Below are positions 7,668-16,978 of a DNA stretch of 64,000 nt, piece by piece (position 1 is the first letter of the stretch; the number at the start of each line of letters is the position of its first letter). The position numbers and the translations under genes were made by a program. The notes below the pieces were generated by a model. That model worked only from the letters and a program-made list of their open reading frames with translations. It was not told where the DNA came from and made no database searches. This stretch comes from VYFG01 sp965248685 (GTDB lineage: Bacteria; Pseudomonadota; Gammaproteobacteria; Arenicellales; Poriferihabitantaceae), in NCBI GenBank assembly GCA_965248685.1, contig CBDFKC010000002.1:682001-746000 (forward strand), read 5' to 3'.

Positions 7668-9749
7668 ATGCGTACGCCATATCGATTAGGCATTGATGCC
7701 GGTGGTACTTTTACCGACTTTGTTCTGGCGGACAGAGTGGCTGGAACCGTTGATATCTACAAGGCACTATCTACGCCCCAGGATCCAACCGAGGCGATAA
7801 AAGACGGGTTGGGGCTGATTTCGGAGGATCTCGGAATCACTCCCACGGAGATTATTTCCCAGTGTGATTTATGCATTAATGGGACCACGGTAGGCCTGAA
7901 TGCTCTGATCCAGCATAAGGGCGCGAGGGTTGGGTTGATTACCACGGCGGGTCATGAGGACTCCATTGAAATTCGGCTCGGCCACAAAGAAGACGGTTAT
8001 CGTTACGACCCTGAATATCCGCCTGCGGTTATGTTAGCACCCCGCTACTTAAGAAAAGGAGTTCGTGAACGGATTATTGCAAATGGTCAGATAAAAACGC
8101 CCATGGAAGAAGAAGATGTCAGGGAAGCCTGCCGGGCACTGCAAAAAGAGAATGTGGAAGCGGTTGCCATTTCCTTTCTCTGGTCTGTACTGAACCCAGT
8201 CCATGAAAGGCGGGCCGGTGAAATTGTGCGAGAAATGTTGCCTCACGTAATACTGACTATGGGCAGTGAGCTGTATCCACAAATACGCGAATATACCCGT
8301 ACCTCTACCGCGGTCACCAATGCTTATCTGGCGCCTATCATAAAATCATATGTAGGGGCCATTGATGACTATTTTCGGGAACTCGGTGCAGTTAACCCGG
8401 TTCGTTATTTTCAATCGAACGGTGGACTGGCCATTGGCGAGGCGATGACAGATCGTTCGGTGTACGCGATCAATTCTGGTCCGGCTTCGGCGCCCCAGGC
8501 AGCTCTCAGCGTATGTGAGCCATTTGGTCATAAGAATGTCATCACTGTGGATATGGGTGGTACCTCGTTCGATATCACGCTGGCGCGTGATGGCAACACC
8601 AATCTCAACAAGAATATTGATTTTCTGCGCTATCGTATTGGCGTGCCCATGATTCAAGTAGAAACCCTGGGCGCGGGGGGCGGTTCTATCGGCTGGATTG
8701 ATGAAATGGGGCTGTTGCAAATGGGCCCACAAAGCGCGGGCTCTAATCCCGGCCCAGCCTGCTATGACCGAGGTGGAACAGAGCCAACGGTGTCTGACGC
8801 GAACCTGGTACTGGGGTATTTGAATCCCGTTGGACTGGTAGGTGGCCGGCTGCCATTGGTCTATGAAAAGTCTTATCACGCAATTGAGGAAAAGATCGCG
8901 CGGCCTCTCAATATTTCTGTTGAAAAGGCAGCCCACGGCATGTTCACTATCGTGAATAACAACATGGTGAATGGTATTCGGCGAGTCACCGTAGAACGTG
9001 GCTACGATCCAAGAGATTTTGTGCTGGTTGCAGCAGGCGGTGCTACCGGTGCACACATAACTGCCCTGGCAACCGAAATGGGAATTGATACCGTCATTGC
9101 TTCCAAGCTGACCTCTGGCCTTTGTGCCTATGGTCAAATTATTTCTGACGTGAAGTACAACTATATGGCAACGGTTCCAGTTCGTTTGGAAAGCGATCAA
9201 GCCTATCGCCGGATTGACGATTTGTACGAAGAAATAGAGGCCGAGGGAATCGAACATTTGAAATCCGATGGTTTCGCCGAGTCGGATATCGACATCCGGC
9301 GCAGCGCAGAGATGCGCTATGTTGGGCAGGTACATGAATGCACCGTGGACATCGACTCGTTCAAGATTGACGCCAATACAATTGAACGAGTCAAGGATGC
9401 TTTCCATGACCGTCACGAGCAACTATTCACCTATTCCGAACGACACAATCCGGTAGAGATGGTTAACATCGAAAGTACGCTTTACGGGCGTGTCGAGCGA
9501 CCAAACCCCGCTGAACTTACTTTACAGTCAGGTGCTGAAGAGGCGCAAAAGGGTCAGCGTGACTTGATTTTCGCGGATGATGGTCAGTCAACCAGCGTAC
9601 CAGTTTACGATGGCGCAAAAATTGGTGCTGGTACCCAGATTAACGGACCTGCCGTGATAGAGGAAGAGACCGCTACCCTTGTGATCCAGCCCGGATGGAA
9701 AATCGAATTGCACAAGAGTGCTTCCTACCTGATTACCCGACTGAATTAG
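7668..9749 (+). CDS. hyuA: hydantoinase/oxoprolinase subunit A (ATP-binding)
   Basis: Cytoplasmic ATP-dependent ring-opening enzyme subunit of the N-methylhydantoinase / 5-oxoprolinase / acetone carboxylase superfamily; it phosphorylates or activates the cyclic amide. 693 residues, the normal length. ASKHA-type phosphate loops are visible: RLGIDAGGTFTDFVLAD at the N-terminus and ITVDMGGTSFDITLARDG in the middle, with NGTTVGLNALI and ETLGAGGGSIGWID as further family signatures. It lacks the tail found on its partner HyuB. Two bases separate its stop from the hyuB start, so the pair is surely co-translated. The exact substrate (hydantoin, N-methylhydantoin, oxoproline or another lactam) cannot be fixed. 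Confidence 0.94.
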   Translation: MRTPYRLGIDAGGTFTDFVLADRVAGTVDIYKALSTPQDPTEAIKDGLGLISEDLGITPTEIISQCDLCINGTTVGLNALIQHKGARVGLITTAGHEDSIEIRLGHKEDGYRYDPEYPPAVMLAPRYLRKGVRERIIANGQIKTPMEEEDVREACRALQKENVEAVAISFLWSVLNPVHERRAGEIVREMLPHVILTMGSELYPQIREYTRTSTAVTNAYLAPIIKSYVGAIDDYFRELGAVNPVRYFQSNGGLAIGEAMTDRSVYAINSGPASAPQAALSVCEPFGHKNVITVDMGGTSFDITLARDGNTNLNKNIDFLRYRIGVPMIQVETLGAGGGSIGWIDEMGLLQMGPQSAGSNPGPACYDRGGTEPTVSDANLVLGYLNPVGLVGGRLPLVYEKSYHAIEEKIARPLNISVEKAAHGMFTIVNNNMVNGIRRVTVERGYDPRDFVLVAAGGATGAHITALATEMGIDTVIASKLTSGLCAYGQIISDVKYNYMATVPVRLESDQAYRRIDDLYEEIEAEGIEHLKSDGFAESDIDIRRSAEMRYVGQVHECTVDIDSFKIDANTIERVKDAFHDRHEQLFTYSERHNPVEMVNIESTLYGRVERPNPAELTLQSGAEEAQKGQRDLIFADDGQSTSVPVYDGAKIGAGTQINGPAVIEEETATLVIQPGWKIELHKSASYLITRLN

Positions 9750-9751
9750 CC

Positions 9752-11809
9752 ATGTCCGAAGTTGATCCCATTACATTGTCGGTGGTACGCGGAGTACTCG
9801 AAACTACCCAACGGGAAATGACCCTGGCTTTGGAGCGTACTGCACGCTCCAGTGTGTTTAATCTGGGACATGATTATTCCACTGCGATGTTCAACGCGAC
9901 CCCGGAAATGATCATGCAAGGTCAGGATATACCTATTCATCTGGGTTCGCTAATGCCGGCAATGAATGCCGTGGCGGGTTTCTTCGCTGACGATCTGCAC
10001 GAAGGGGATTTGTTGCTGCATAACGATCCTGACTATATGGGCAGCCATATTCTTGATATGTGCATGTACAAGCCGGTTTTCTATAAAGGTGAACATGTTT
10101 TCTGGACAGTTTGCAAAGGTCACCTAACCGATATTGGGGGACCAGTTCCAGCGGGGTATAACCCGGATGCCAAAGAAATTTATGCCGAAGGACTACGGGT
10201 GCCACCAATCAAGCTTTGGGACAAAGGAGAGAGGCGTGAGGATGTGCTGAACTTATTACTCACTAACATGCGTGCCAGACGTGATCAGGAAGGTGACTTC
10301 AATGGATTGATTGGTGCCTGCCAGGTCGGTGAGCGTAACTTGATAAATATGCTGGAAAAGTATGGTATCGAGGAAGTAAAAGCCTGCATTGACGAATTGC
10401 TGTCAATGGCGGATCGACATATGCGTTCGTTAATCCGGGAAGTGCCTGATGGAAAATATTCGGGTACCGCGATTCTCGAAGACGCTGGTCATGATCTCGG
10501 CGATATGGAAATTACAGCTGATCTTACAATTACCGGTGACTCCTGTCAGATCGACATCACCAGCCCGCCCCAGGTGCCCTACTTTATTAATTCCTATGAG
10601 GGAAATTCTTATTCGGGGGTTTATCTGGGGATGATGATGTTTGCCCAATTACCGCCGCCGTATAACGAAGGACTGTATCGCTGTGTCAGCGTGGATATGG
10701 GAACAAAAGGCACATTGTGCAACGCGGCGGAACCGGCTCCCCATGTCAATTGCACGACCACCCCCATGGAAACTTTGACCGACGCGGTACGACTCGCATT
10801 TGAACAGGCCGCCCCAGATAAAGTCAGCGCCTCATGGGGGCATACCAATGGCTGCAATATGGCTGGCTGGGATACCCGTACTGACGAAGAATACGTCACC
10901 ATGGTATTGGCAACGCTGATTTCCGGCGCGGGAGCCACGCCGCAACAGGACGGATGGCATGCCTGCGGTCCACAATCCTGTTTCGGCGCGCTAACTTCTG
11001 GGGATGTCGAGCTGATTGAACACTCCTACCCGGTGATCATACAAAGCTATAACCTGATGACCGATTCCGGTGGCGCCGGTAAATTTCGTGGCGGCTCGGG
11101 CACCCGCTGGGAGGTCGAACCCATCGATAAACCTATGACCCTGGTCATGTTTGGTGAGGGGCGACGATTACCTGCCATGGGCGCTGCCAATGCAAGATCA
11201 ACCATGATTGATTCCAAGGTTGGTCGAGTGGAGATTAAGCGTGGTGACGACATCGAAATTGTGCGTAAAAATATTATCGCAACTATCCAACCAGGGGAAA
11301 CCGCCACCAATAAAAACCCGGGTGGTGGCGGCTACGGCGAGCCGTTTGATCGGCCAATTGAAAAAGTCACCTGGGACGTTAAAAATTCACTGGTTTCCAT
11401 TGAAGGTGCGAAAGAGGATTACGGTGTTGTGATTGTAAACTCTGACACCCTTGAGGTTGACGAGTCCGCAACCTCGGCGCTACGCAGTAATCGACCTGCC
11501 CACCAGGTCGTGAACCGTCCCGGCCAAGCGGTTTCATCTGTGGAGCAGATTCGAACACCACTTGGTGATCTCCCCCCTGCCCCGGTTAGTAAAGTGAGCA
11601 TCGCAGCCAGCACTCATGTGGACTTAAAAGCCAACAAGCAAGACCAACCTGGCAAAGCTGCACATAGCGCAATAGGGACCGGTGTCAAGACGCCGAACAC
11701 TAGCCCAATCACCGGGGCAGATGTCGGTTTTATTCGGATTGTAGATTTCGATGATCATGAGACCAGGTCCCGGAAGCCTAAAAAGAACATGAAAATTCGA
11801 TACTTCTAA
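9752..11809 (+). CDS. hyuB: hydantoinase/oxoprolinase subunit B with linker and shared tail
   Basis: Catalytic partner of HyuA for ATP-dependent hydrolysis of a cyclic amide in the cytoplasm. 685 residues counting from ATG 9752. The canonical core runs to about residue 605, with HNDPDYMGSHILDMCMY, CKGHLTDIGGPVPAGYNP, RARRDQEGDFNGLIGAC and TDSGGAGKFRGGSGTRWEV, ending in NPGGGGYGEPFDRP and a DYGVVIVN segment. Beyond it lies a Pro/Ala/Ser-rich linker and a tail, GADVGFIRIVDF ... NMKIRYF (655-685), matching the ATPase and the 214-aa protein. The DNA of the tails differs much more than the protein pattern, so the tail looks selected rather than freshly copied. Core function is well supported; the tail role is unknown. 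Confidence 0.94.
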   Translation: MSEVDPITLSVVRGVLETTQREMTLALERTARSSVFNLGHDYSTAMFNATPEMIMQGQDIPIHLGSLMPAMNAVAGFFADDLHEGDLLLHNDPDYMGSHILDMCMYKPVFYKGEHVFWTVCKGHLTDIGGPVPAGYNPDAKEIYAEGLRVPPIKLWDKGERREDVLNLLLTNMRARRDQEGDFNGLIGACQVGERNLINMLEKYGIEEVKACIDELLSMADRHMRSLIREVPDGKYSGTAILEDAGHDLGDMEITADLTITGDSCQIDITSPPQVPYFINSYEGNSYSGVYLGMMMFAQLPPPYNEGLYRCVSVDMGTKGTLCNAAEPAPHVNCTTTPMETLTDAVRLAFEQAAPDKVSASWGHTNGCNMAGWDTRTDEEYVTMVLATLISGAGATPQQDGWHACGPQSCFGALTSGDVELIEHSYPVIIQSYNLMTDSGGAGKFRGGSGTRWEVEPIDKPMTLVMFGEGRRLPAMGAANARSTMIDSKVGRVEIKRGDDIEIVRKNIIATIQPGETATNKNPGGGGYGEPFDRPIEKVTWDVKNSLVSIEGAKEDYGVVIVNSDTLEVDESATSALRSNRPAHQVVNRPGQAVSSVEQIRTPLGDLPPAPVSKVSIAASTHVDLKANKQDQPGKAAHSAIGTGVKTPNTSPITGADVGFIRIVDFDDHETRSRKPKKNMKIRYF

Positions 11810-11828
11810 ATAGGTATTATTCAGGATT

Positions 11829-14129
11829 ATGAACGTATCTAGCAGCAGTCAGGCGTCAGCATCAATGGATGTTAAAACATCCAGTTCCAATGCGAACACC
11901 TATCTGATGGTGCCGATGCTTATTTTCTTCGCATTGCTGATATTCGCCGTGATTCGAGGTCCCAACCTGATCTCAAGCGCTGGCATCGGCAGCGCCGTGA
12001 TCGTTGTTGCTCCACTAATATTAGCAACCTATGCCTTGACCATTATTGTCATGGCAGGTCGTGCCGGTGTTGACCTTTCCATAGGCCCTTTAATCGGTTT
12101 TATTAATGTCAGCATGATCCAGTTGTTTGCGGTGGAGTTTATGGACTCTCCAATCGCTTTTTTCCTGTACGCCATGGGCGTTGGTATTGCCTATCAGGTT
12201 TTGCAGGGATTAATCATCATATTTGTGCGAGTGCAACCGATCATCGTTTCACTCAGTGGCTATTTGACTTTAGTAGGTCTTAATCTAATCGTTATGCCCC
12301 GCCCGGGTGGGGTAGCACCAGATTGGATGTTCCCCTGGGGAAGTGGAACCACAATATATTCAGCCATGCTGGTGATCCTGGTGATTGCAACTGCTGCCTG
12401 GTATATCATTTCCCGTACGGCATTTTTTGGCCATTTGCGATTGATGGGTTCCGATGAACGCGCCGCCTATACCAGCGGTGTTCGGATAAACCTGGTACGC
12501 CTGGGCGCCCATGCCATTGGAGGAGTATATGCAGGTTTAGCTGCTATTGCTTTTACCTCTTTGATTAGTTCCGGTGATCCAAGTCAGGGCACGACTTATA
12601 CCCTGATGGCGGTAACCGCACTGGTATTGGGGGGCGCCAATCTTGCCGGAGGTCGCGGCAGCGCATTCGGATCCTTACTGGGGGCGTTGAATATTTACCT
12701 GATTACCTATGTACTGTCGACATTCAATTTTGGCATCGTTCAGAGTTTCGTCACCGACCTGGCCTATGGTGTCATACTGGTAGTATCGCTGCTAATCAGT
12801 CTGGCAGTTCCGCAAATCCAGAAGCGCGTGAGAAACCTTTCCCCACTGGTTTTTTTCGTCATTCTCGCGGTTATCGCCCTTGGGGTGATAATGCATACCT
12901 CGATGGATCAGGTAGTGGAACCACTGGTCGGCGTATCGGCCTCTTCTTCGTCTTTCGTTATTCTTGACGATGGCGGGGTTGCCCAGGTAACTGGTGATGC
13001 GGCCAGCATAAGTTACACAGCGGGAACTTATATTCTGTTTATCGTGATTGGCATTGTCGCCGTAGTATTTGCCTTCAGAGTATTGTTTAAATATCCCCGG
13101 GCACCCATGGTCGCATTTATGGTTGTCCTAGCGATCACCGCCCTCGGGCTGATTTTTAATCCGGGTACATCTGGGGTAGCGGAACAAGAATCGATCACCA
13201 AAGTCACGCCACAGGGGATGGACGCATACTCTCCGACATTTTTCGCGATGGAAACACTCGATCAGGCAGCCCCAAGCAAAATCTCCGCCAGCGCCCAACA
13301 AGCAGCTGCACTGGTGAGCCATTCCACCACCGTTGTAATTTCCATCATTGGTGTGATCTTACTAGCTTCCCTGATCATTCTGGTGATGTTACCGGATGTT
13401 TCCCAGAGAACCAAACGCATGGCACTGGGTTTGTTTGCTGGAGCGGTGGCAGTTATCGCTATTGGTGCGCTGTTCTTTGACAGTTTTGATCAGGGCTATC
13501 TGGTTAGCAGCCTGTCCGGAGAAATCTACGCAATTATCTTGGTGGGCGTGGGGCTATTCACGTTGACGGCACCTTTAGTGCACAACAAGTTTAAAAATAT
13601 CTCTAACGTCTTTATCGTTTTGATTGGTGTCCTTGGCGTGGTTTCTGTGTATTTCTTTACCGCCCCCTATTCAGATCAGGTGGGTGATTATACGGACCTG
13701 GCAAAACCACAATACGCATCACCTATCTTTTCCGCCTCTCAAGCTGAGTCGCTTGCACAGAGTCAGTTGGAGGATGACGCAGCCACAATTAAATACCCAA
13801 AACCAGTTCGAGTAAATCTTGATGTACCAGGAATGTCATCGTATGCCCAGGTTGCCTATGCTGCATTTATTATCGTGATGCTCCATGTCTTCCTCTATCT
13901 TGCGATGGCTGACATCAACTTCCAGAGCTTCTGGAGATTGTGGCCAATTCCAATTTTTTCTGCATTGATCTGGGGAGGACTGTTTTATGCGATAGGTGTA
14001 CCACTTTGGCAAATCGTCTCCATCGTGGCCATCGCAGCATTGTCTGCACCCAATTCCCTTCACATTATTAGTACCTATTACATTAAACAGGGGCGGGACA
14101 AATCAATCAGTCAGTGGTCTGAATCATGA
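11829..14129 (+). CDS. enlarged CUT2-type ABC permease
   Basis: Inner-membrane permease of the BPD_transp_2 (RbsC-like) family. Residues about 25-340 hold the usual fold, with GRAGVDLSIGPLIGF and LVLGGANLAGGRGSAFGSLLGA as family signatures. The chain then continues for some 425 residues, with around ten further hydrophobic segments and several polar loops predicted outside the membrane, to a total of 766 residues against ~330 usual. I do not recognise the extra part. The gene follows hyuB by 19 bases and overlaps the next permease by ATGA. Both permeases of this operon are enlarged, one at the C-terminus and one at the N-terminus. Confidence 0.9.
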   Translation: MNVSSSSQASASMDVKTSSSNANTYLMVPMLIFFALLIFAVIRGPNLISSAGIGSAVIVVAPLILATYALTIIVMAGRAGVDLSIGPLIGFINVSMIQLFAVEFMDSPIAFFLYAMGVGIAYQVLQGLIIIFVRVQPIIVSLSGYLTLVGLNLIVMPRPGGVAPDWMFPWGSGTTIYSAMLVILVIATAAWYIISRTAFFGHLRLMGSDERAAYTSGVRINLVRLGAHAIGGVYAGLAAIAFTSLISSGDPSQGTTYTLMAVTALVLGGANLAGGRGSAFGSLLGALNIYLITYVLSTFNFGIVQSFVTDLAYGVILVVSLLISLAVPQIQKRVRNLSPLVFFVILAVIALGVIMHTSMDQVVEPLVGVSASSSSFVILDDGGVAQVTGDAASISYTAGTYILFIVIGIVAVVFAFRVLFKYPRAPMVAFMVVLAITALGLIFNPGTSGVAEQESITKVTPQGMDAYSPTFFAMETLDQAAPSKISASAQQAAALVSHSTTVVISIIGVILLASLIILVMLPDVSQRTKRMALGLFAGAVAVIAIGALFFDSFDQGYLVSSLSGEIYAIILVGVGLFTLTAPLVHNKFKNISNVFIVLIGVLGVVSVYFFTAPYSDQVGDYTDLAKPQYASPIFSASQAESLAQSQLEDDAATIKYPKPVRVNLDVPGMSSYAQVAYAAFIIVMLHVFLYLAMADINFQSFWRLWPIPIFSALIWGGLFYAIGVPLWQIVSIVAIAALSAPNSLHIISTYYIKQGRDKSISQWSES

Positions 14130-15556
14130 AGAAAGCGGCCTATTCTTTCTACAAATGGCTGGGATTTATTATCGCGGCGATTATTGCCATCGTTAGCGCA
14201 ATTCTGGGTTGGATTGACGAAGCGCCCCTGCAGAATATTCTATTATACGCCCTCGGTATATTTGTTCTGATTTTGTGGGGCTGGCATCATTGTTCGGTTC
14301 GCTGGATATACCGGTCCGATGGTATCGCCGTCAGTAACACGCAAACCCCAGGACAAAGCCGCAGTCAAAGCGCCATCTCATTGTCTGATGATCAGGAAGA
14401 CGAATACAGGCAAAGTTATCTGCGTGGATTAATTACCCGGAACAAGGGAGCCTCCTGGGGTTTATTGGCTTTGTTAATTGCGTTTATTGCCACAGCCTTT
14501 GCGATAGAGAACTTTTTTCACTGGCGAAACATTATTTCGGTACTGGTATTTATCGCTTTTATCATTCTGGCTTTTATTCTGAACAGACGGATTAAAACCA
14601 ATAAAAGTGCGTTTATAGGTATCGTCGTTCTGATTGGACTTTTTATCATTGGCTCCCTGGTGGTAGAGGGCTTTTTATCTACCCTGAATTTCAAATCGAT
14701 GCTGGTATTCGCCTCCTTTCTTGGATTGGCTTGTATCGGTCAAACCCTGGTCGCATTACTCGGCGGTCTCGATTTGTCTATCCCGTTTGTCATCGGTTCC
14801 TCCAATATCGGACTAATGTATTTGCTGACCCTGGGGACCCCACCCTGGATCGCCTTTATTGGAATTTTACTGATTGGCGCCGGGATCGGCTTTATAAACG
14901 GGATACTCAGTTTTCGTCTGCAAGGACAGGCACTTATCCTTTCACTGGGTGTTGGCTTCGCTGTTTCCGGTGGAACCCAGATACTGACCAGTATCGGAAC
15001 CGCATTTGGTGGTAACGTATTTGGCGTTGTTCCCAAGTGGCTTTCCAATATTGCCGCCATGAATGGTGTGTTCTTCGGATTGAAGTTTCCGCCAGTGGTT
15101 ATTATTTGGGTAATCGCTTCCATAATACTGATCGTGGGATTGCGTAACACCACCTGGGGTCGAAATCTTTACGCCTTGGGTGGCAGTCGTACATCTGCTA
15201 AGCGGCTGTCAATTTCGGAGCGAGGCTATTGGGTTGGTATGTACAGTATCAGTGGCTGCGCCTCGGCATTCACCGGTGCATTACTGCTGGGCTGGAGTGG
15301 AGGAGGATTTATCGGCGTTGGCGATCAATATCTGTTTATGACCCTGGCCGCGGTAGTGGTTGGCGGGACATCGTTGTTAGGTGGCTGGGGCGGGTATGGA
15401 TTTACCGTTATAGGTGTGTTGGTGCTCCAGGTACTAACATCATTCCTGGTGGGAGTCGGACTGGATTACGAAAGCCAGCAATTTGTATTCGGACTGTTAA
15501 TTTTGCCCATGGTCGCGCTTTACGCTCGATCGCCGCATATTCGCACCCAAATCTAG
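14126..15556 (+). CDS. second CUT2-type ABC permease with N-terminal extension
   Basis: Inner-membrane partner of the preceding permease, 476 residues. The BPD_transp_2 core occupies roughly residues 190-476, with GGLDLSIPFVIGSSNIG, NGILSFRLQGQALILSLG and VVVGGTSLLGGWGGYGF. The first ~190 residues are an added membrane region with several hydrophobic helices and one polar stretch near residues 75-110 rich in Ser, Gln and Asp. The start overlaps the previous stop by four bases (ATGA), indicating translational coupling. This is the last gene of the operon; no terminator hairpin was seen directly after it. The two unequal permeases probably form a heterodimer. Confidence 0.9.
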   Translation: MKKAAYSFYKWLGFIIAAIIAIVSAILGWIDEAPLQNILLYALGIFVLILWGWHHCSVRWIYRSDGIAVSNTQTPGQSRSQSAISLSDDQEDEYRQSYLRGLITRNKGASWGLLALLIAFIATAFAIENFFHWRNIISVLVFIAFIILAFILNRRIKTNKSAFIGIVVLIGLFIIGSLVVEGFLSTLNFKSMLVFASFLGLACIGQTLVALLGGLDLSIPFVIGSSNIGLMYLLTLGTPPWIAFIGILLIGAGIGFINGILSFRLQGQALILSLGVGFAVSGGTQILTSIGTAFGGNVFGVVPKWLSNIAAMNGVFFGLKFPPVVIIWVIASIILIVGLRNTTWGRNLYALGGSRTSAKRLSISERGYWVGMYSISGCASAFTGALLLGWSGGGFIGVGDQYLFMTLAAVVVGGTSLLGGWGGYGFTVIGVLVLQVLTSFLVGVGLDYESQQFVFGLLILPMVALYARSPHIRTQI

Positions 15557-15797
15557 GGTTGATATCCAACTTCTAGAGTTCAAGTCCAAAAACCGCCAGA
15601 TTTCATTGGTCAAATAGAGGTTATTGATACCAGGCAACTGTCTCTGTCATACTCTCGTTAGAGCCAGTTACTAAAAATTGAACCATATATGAATCATGCA
15701 TCAATTTTCCTCTTTCTTCCCGACAGCGGTCGTTTGGAACTAGATAACCCGACATGGTGTCGGTGAAAAATACGACTATAAGATATAGGAAAATCTG

Positions 15798-16211
15798 ATG
15801 ATAGATAGTTTTAATCCTGACAAAATATGGAGTCCATTCGGTGCTTTTTCCATGGGAGTGATTCAGGGAGCTGGACAAATAGTAAACCTGAAAGGTCAAG
15901 TATCATTGAATTCGGATGGTAATGTAATAGAAAAAGGGGACATGAGAGCCCAAACGGAGCAAGTCCTCAAAAATATTGAAATTGTTTTAGAAAGCATTGG
16001 TGGAAAAATGACTGATATTTTTTCTTTAACCCACTATGTAACAGATATAGATGAATTTATGAAAACTGGAGATATAAGAATGAAATACTTTAAACATCCA
16101 TTTCCAGTAACTACGACGATACAAATTGTTCGTCTCTACGATCCTGAATTGCTAGTTGAAATAACGTCGAGCGCGGAGATACCCAGAGATCGGTTCAAAC
16201 AACCAGAATGA
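15798..16211 (+). CDS. RidA/YjgF-family protein
   Basis: Small cytoplasmic protein of the Rid family, which hydrolyses reactive enamine/imine intermediates or acts on related amide substrates; 137 residues, the usual length. AGGA lies seven bases before ATG 15798. Family features are the central VNLKGQVSLNSDGNVIEKGD region, EQVLKNIEIVLESIGGKM, and the substrate-binding Arg in IQIVRLYDPELLVEI near the C-terminus. It lies 241 bases after the hydantoinase transporter operon, on the same strand; Rid proteins often accompany amide and amino-acid degradation, which fits, but it may have its own promoter. Confidence 0.88.
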   Translation: MIDSFNPDKIWSPFGAFSMGVIQGAGQIVNLKGQVSLNSDGNVIEKGDMRAQTEQVLKNIEIVLESIGGKMTDIFSLTHYVTDIDEFMKTGDIRMKYFKHPFPVTTTIQIVRLYDPELLVEITSSAEIPRDRFKQPE

Positions 16212-16284
16212 GATACGTTGCGTCAAGGTTTGGTGTGACACGATAGCGCAATACACTTCGGTCTATAACTCTCCGTCGCACCCG

Positions 16285-16563
16285 CTAAAGCGAGTCTAAG
16301 CCGCGATGTTTAAATGTCCGCTTTCCACTGCGCCCAAATTTGGGTCGAATCAATAATTTACGCAAAAAATATTCGGCAAGTGACTCTTCCGGACAACTTT
16401 CCGCCAGTAGGCTGTTGATTAGTACCGCAATTTGAACCACGTTTTGCACAGAAAACTGATCCATTAGAGTCCGGGAAAGTCCCGGCCCGAGTTTAGGGTT
16501 GTGCAACAATGGTGGTGCAAACTGTGATGCAAATATTTGCCCGATTTGGATCAAATTTGAATG
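16285..16563 (-). other. open frame continuing the transposase relic, uncertain
   Basis: This minus-strand frame is in phase with the IS6-type relic upstream and stays open for about 90 codons, but its translation (QFAPPLLHNPKLGPG, LAEYFLRKLLIRPKFG) does not resemble the catalytic or C-terminal part of IS6 transposases. It could be fused foreign sequence left after a deletion, or chance. No ribosome site or independent start is convincing. Confidence 0.2.
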
Positions 16564-16794
16564 TAAATCGACACCAAATTTCGCCTGCCTTTTGCGATGG
16601 GTCTTCCTGTACTCTTATGTGAGTTTCATACTCCAGCGGCGCACGGACTGGTAAGACGTTTGAATCCCGCGGATTGCCAACAATTTTTCGATATCACGAA
16701 AGCTGAGAGTGAATCGGTGATACAACCAAACCACATGACTGATTACTTCGGGTGGAAAACAGTGACTATGGTAGGGATTTTTAGATTTGTTCAT
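16564..16794 (-). pseudogene. IS6-family transposase N-terminal remnant
   Basis: Reading the minus strand from ATG 16794 gives a characteristic IS6/IS26-type N-terminus: CFPPEVISHVVWLYHRF, TLSFRDIEKLLAIRGI and SYQSVRRW, the helix-turn-helix region of these transposases. A TAA stop interrupts it after SMKLT, then a short degenerate stretch (EYRKTHRKRQAKFGVDLH) follows, and the DDE catalytic domain is missing. No terminal inverted repeats could be matched. It is a decayed insertion sequence next to the orphan DUF4255 gene, which marks this stretch as a site of past insertion. Confidence 0.72.
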
Positions 16795-16978
16795 GGCATG
16801 ATTATCCTGTCAGTCGGTCAACGTGGCAATACCTATCAACGCGTTTAGGTTGAATTACTCTACTTCAAACTTCATAAACTGTGATAAAACATGTTGGGTC
16901 AGGATCACTTAAATACAAATGTTTTAGGCTGGATAGTTGATTCTGATCTTGACCCAGTTAATTTTTAGGAAGAAATTT

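Noticed and set aside
8346..9422. Long minus-strand frame of 358 codons
   Set aside because: Lies wholly antisense to hyuA, whose translation matches its family end to end. The antisense translation is low in family features and rich in unusual His/Cys/Asn content; shadow frame.
16650..16675. tRNA T-loop-like string GTTTGAATCCCGCGG
   Set aside because: No matching acceptor, D or anticodon arms around it; it encodes part of the transposase relic on the other strand.
16597..16848. Plus-strand 83-codon frame
   Set aside because: It is the antisense of the IS6 transposase relic; the minus-strand reading has clear family similarity.
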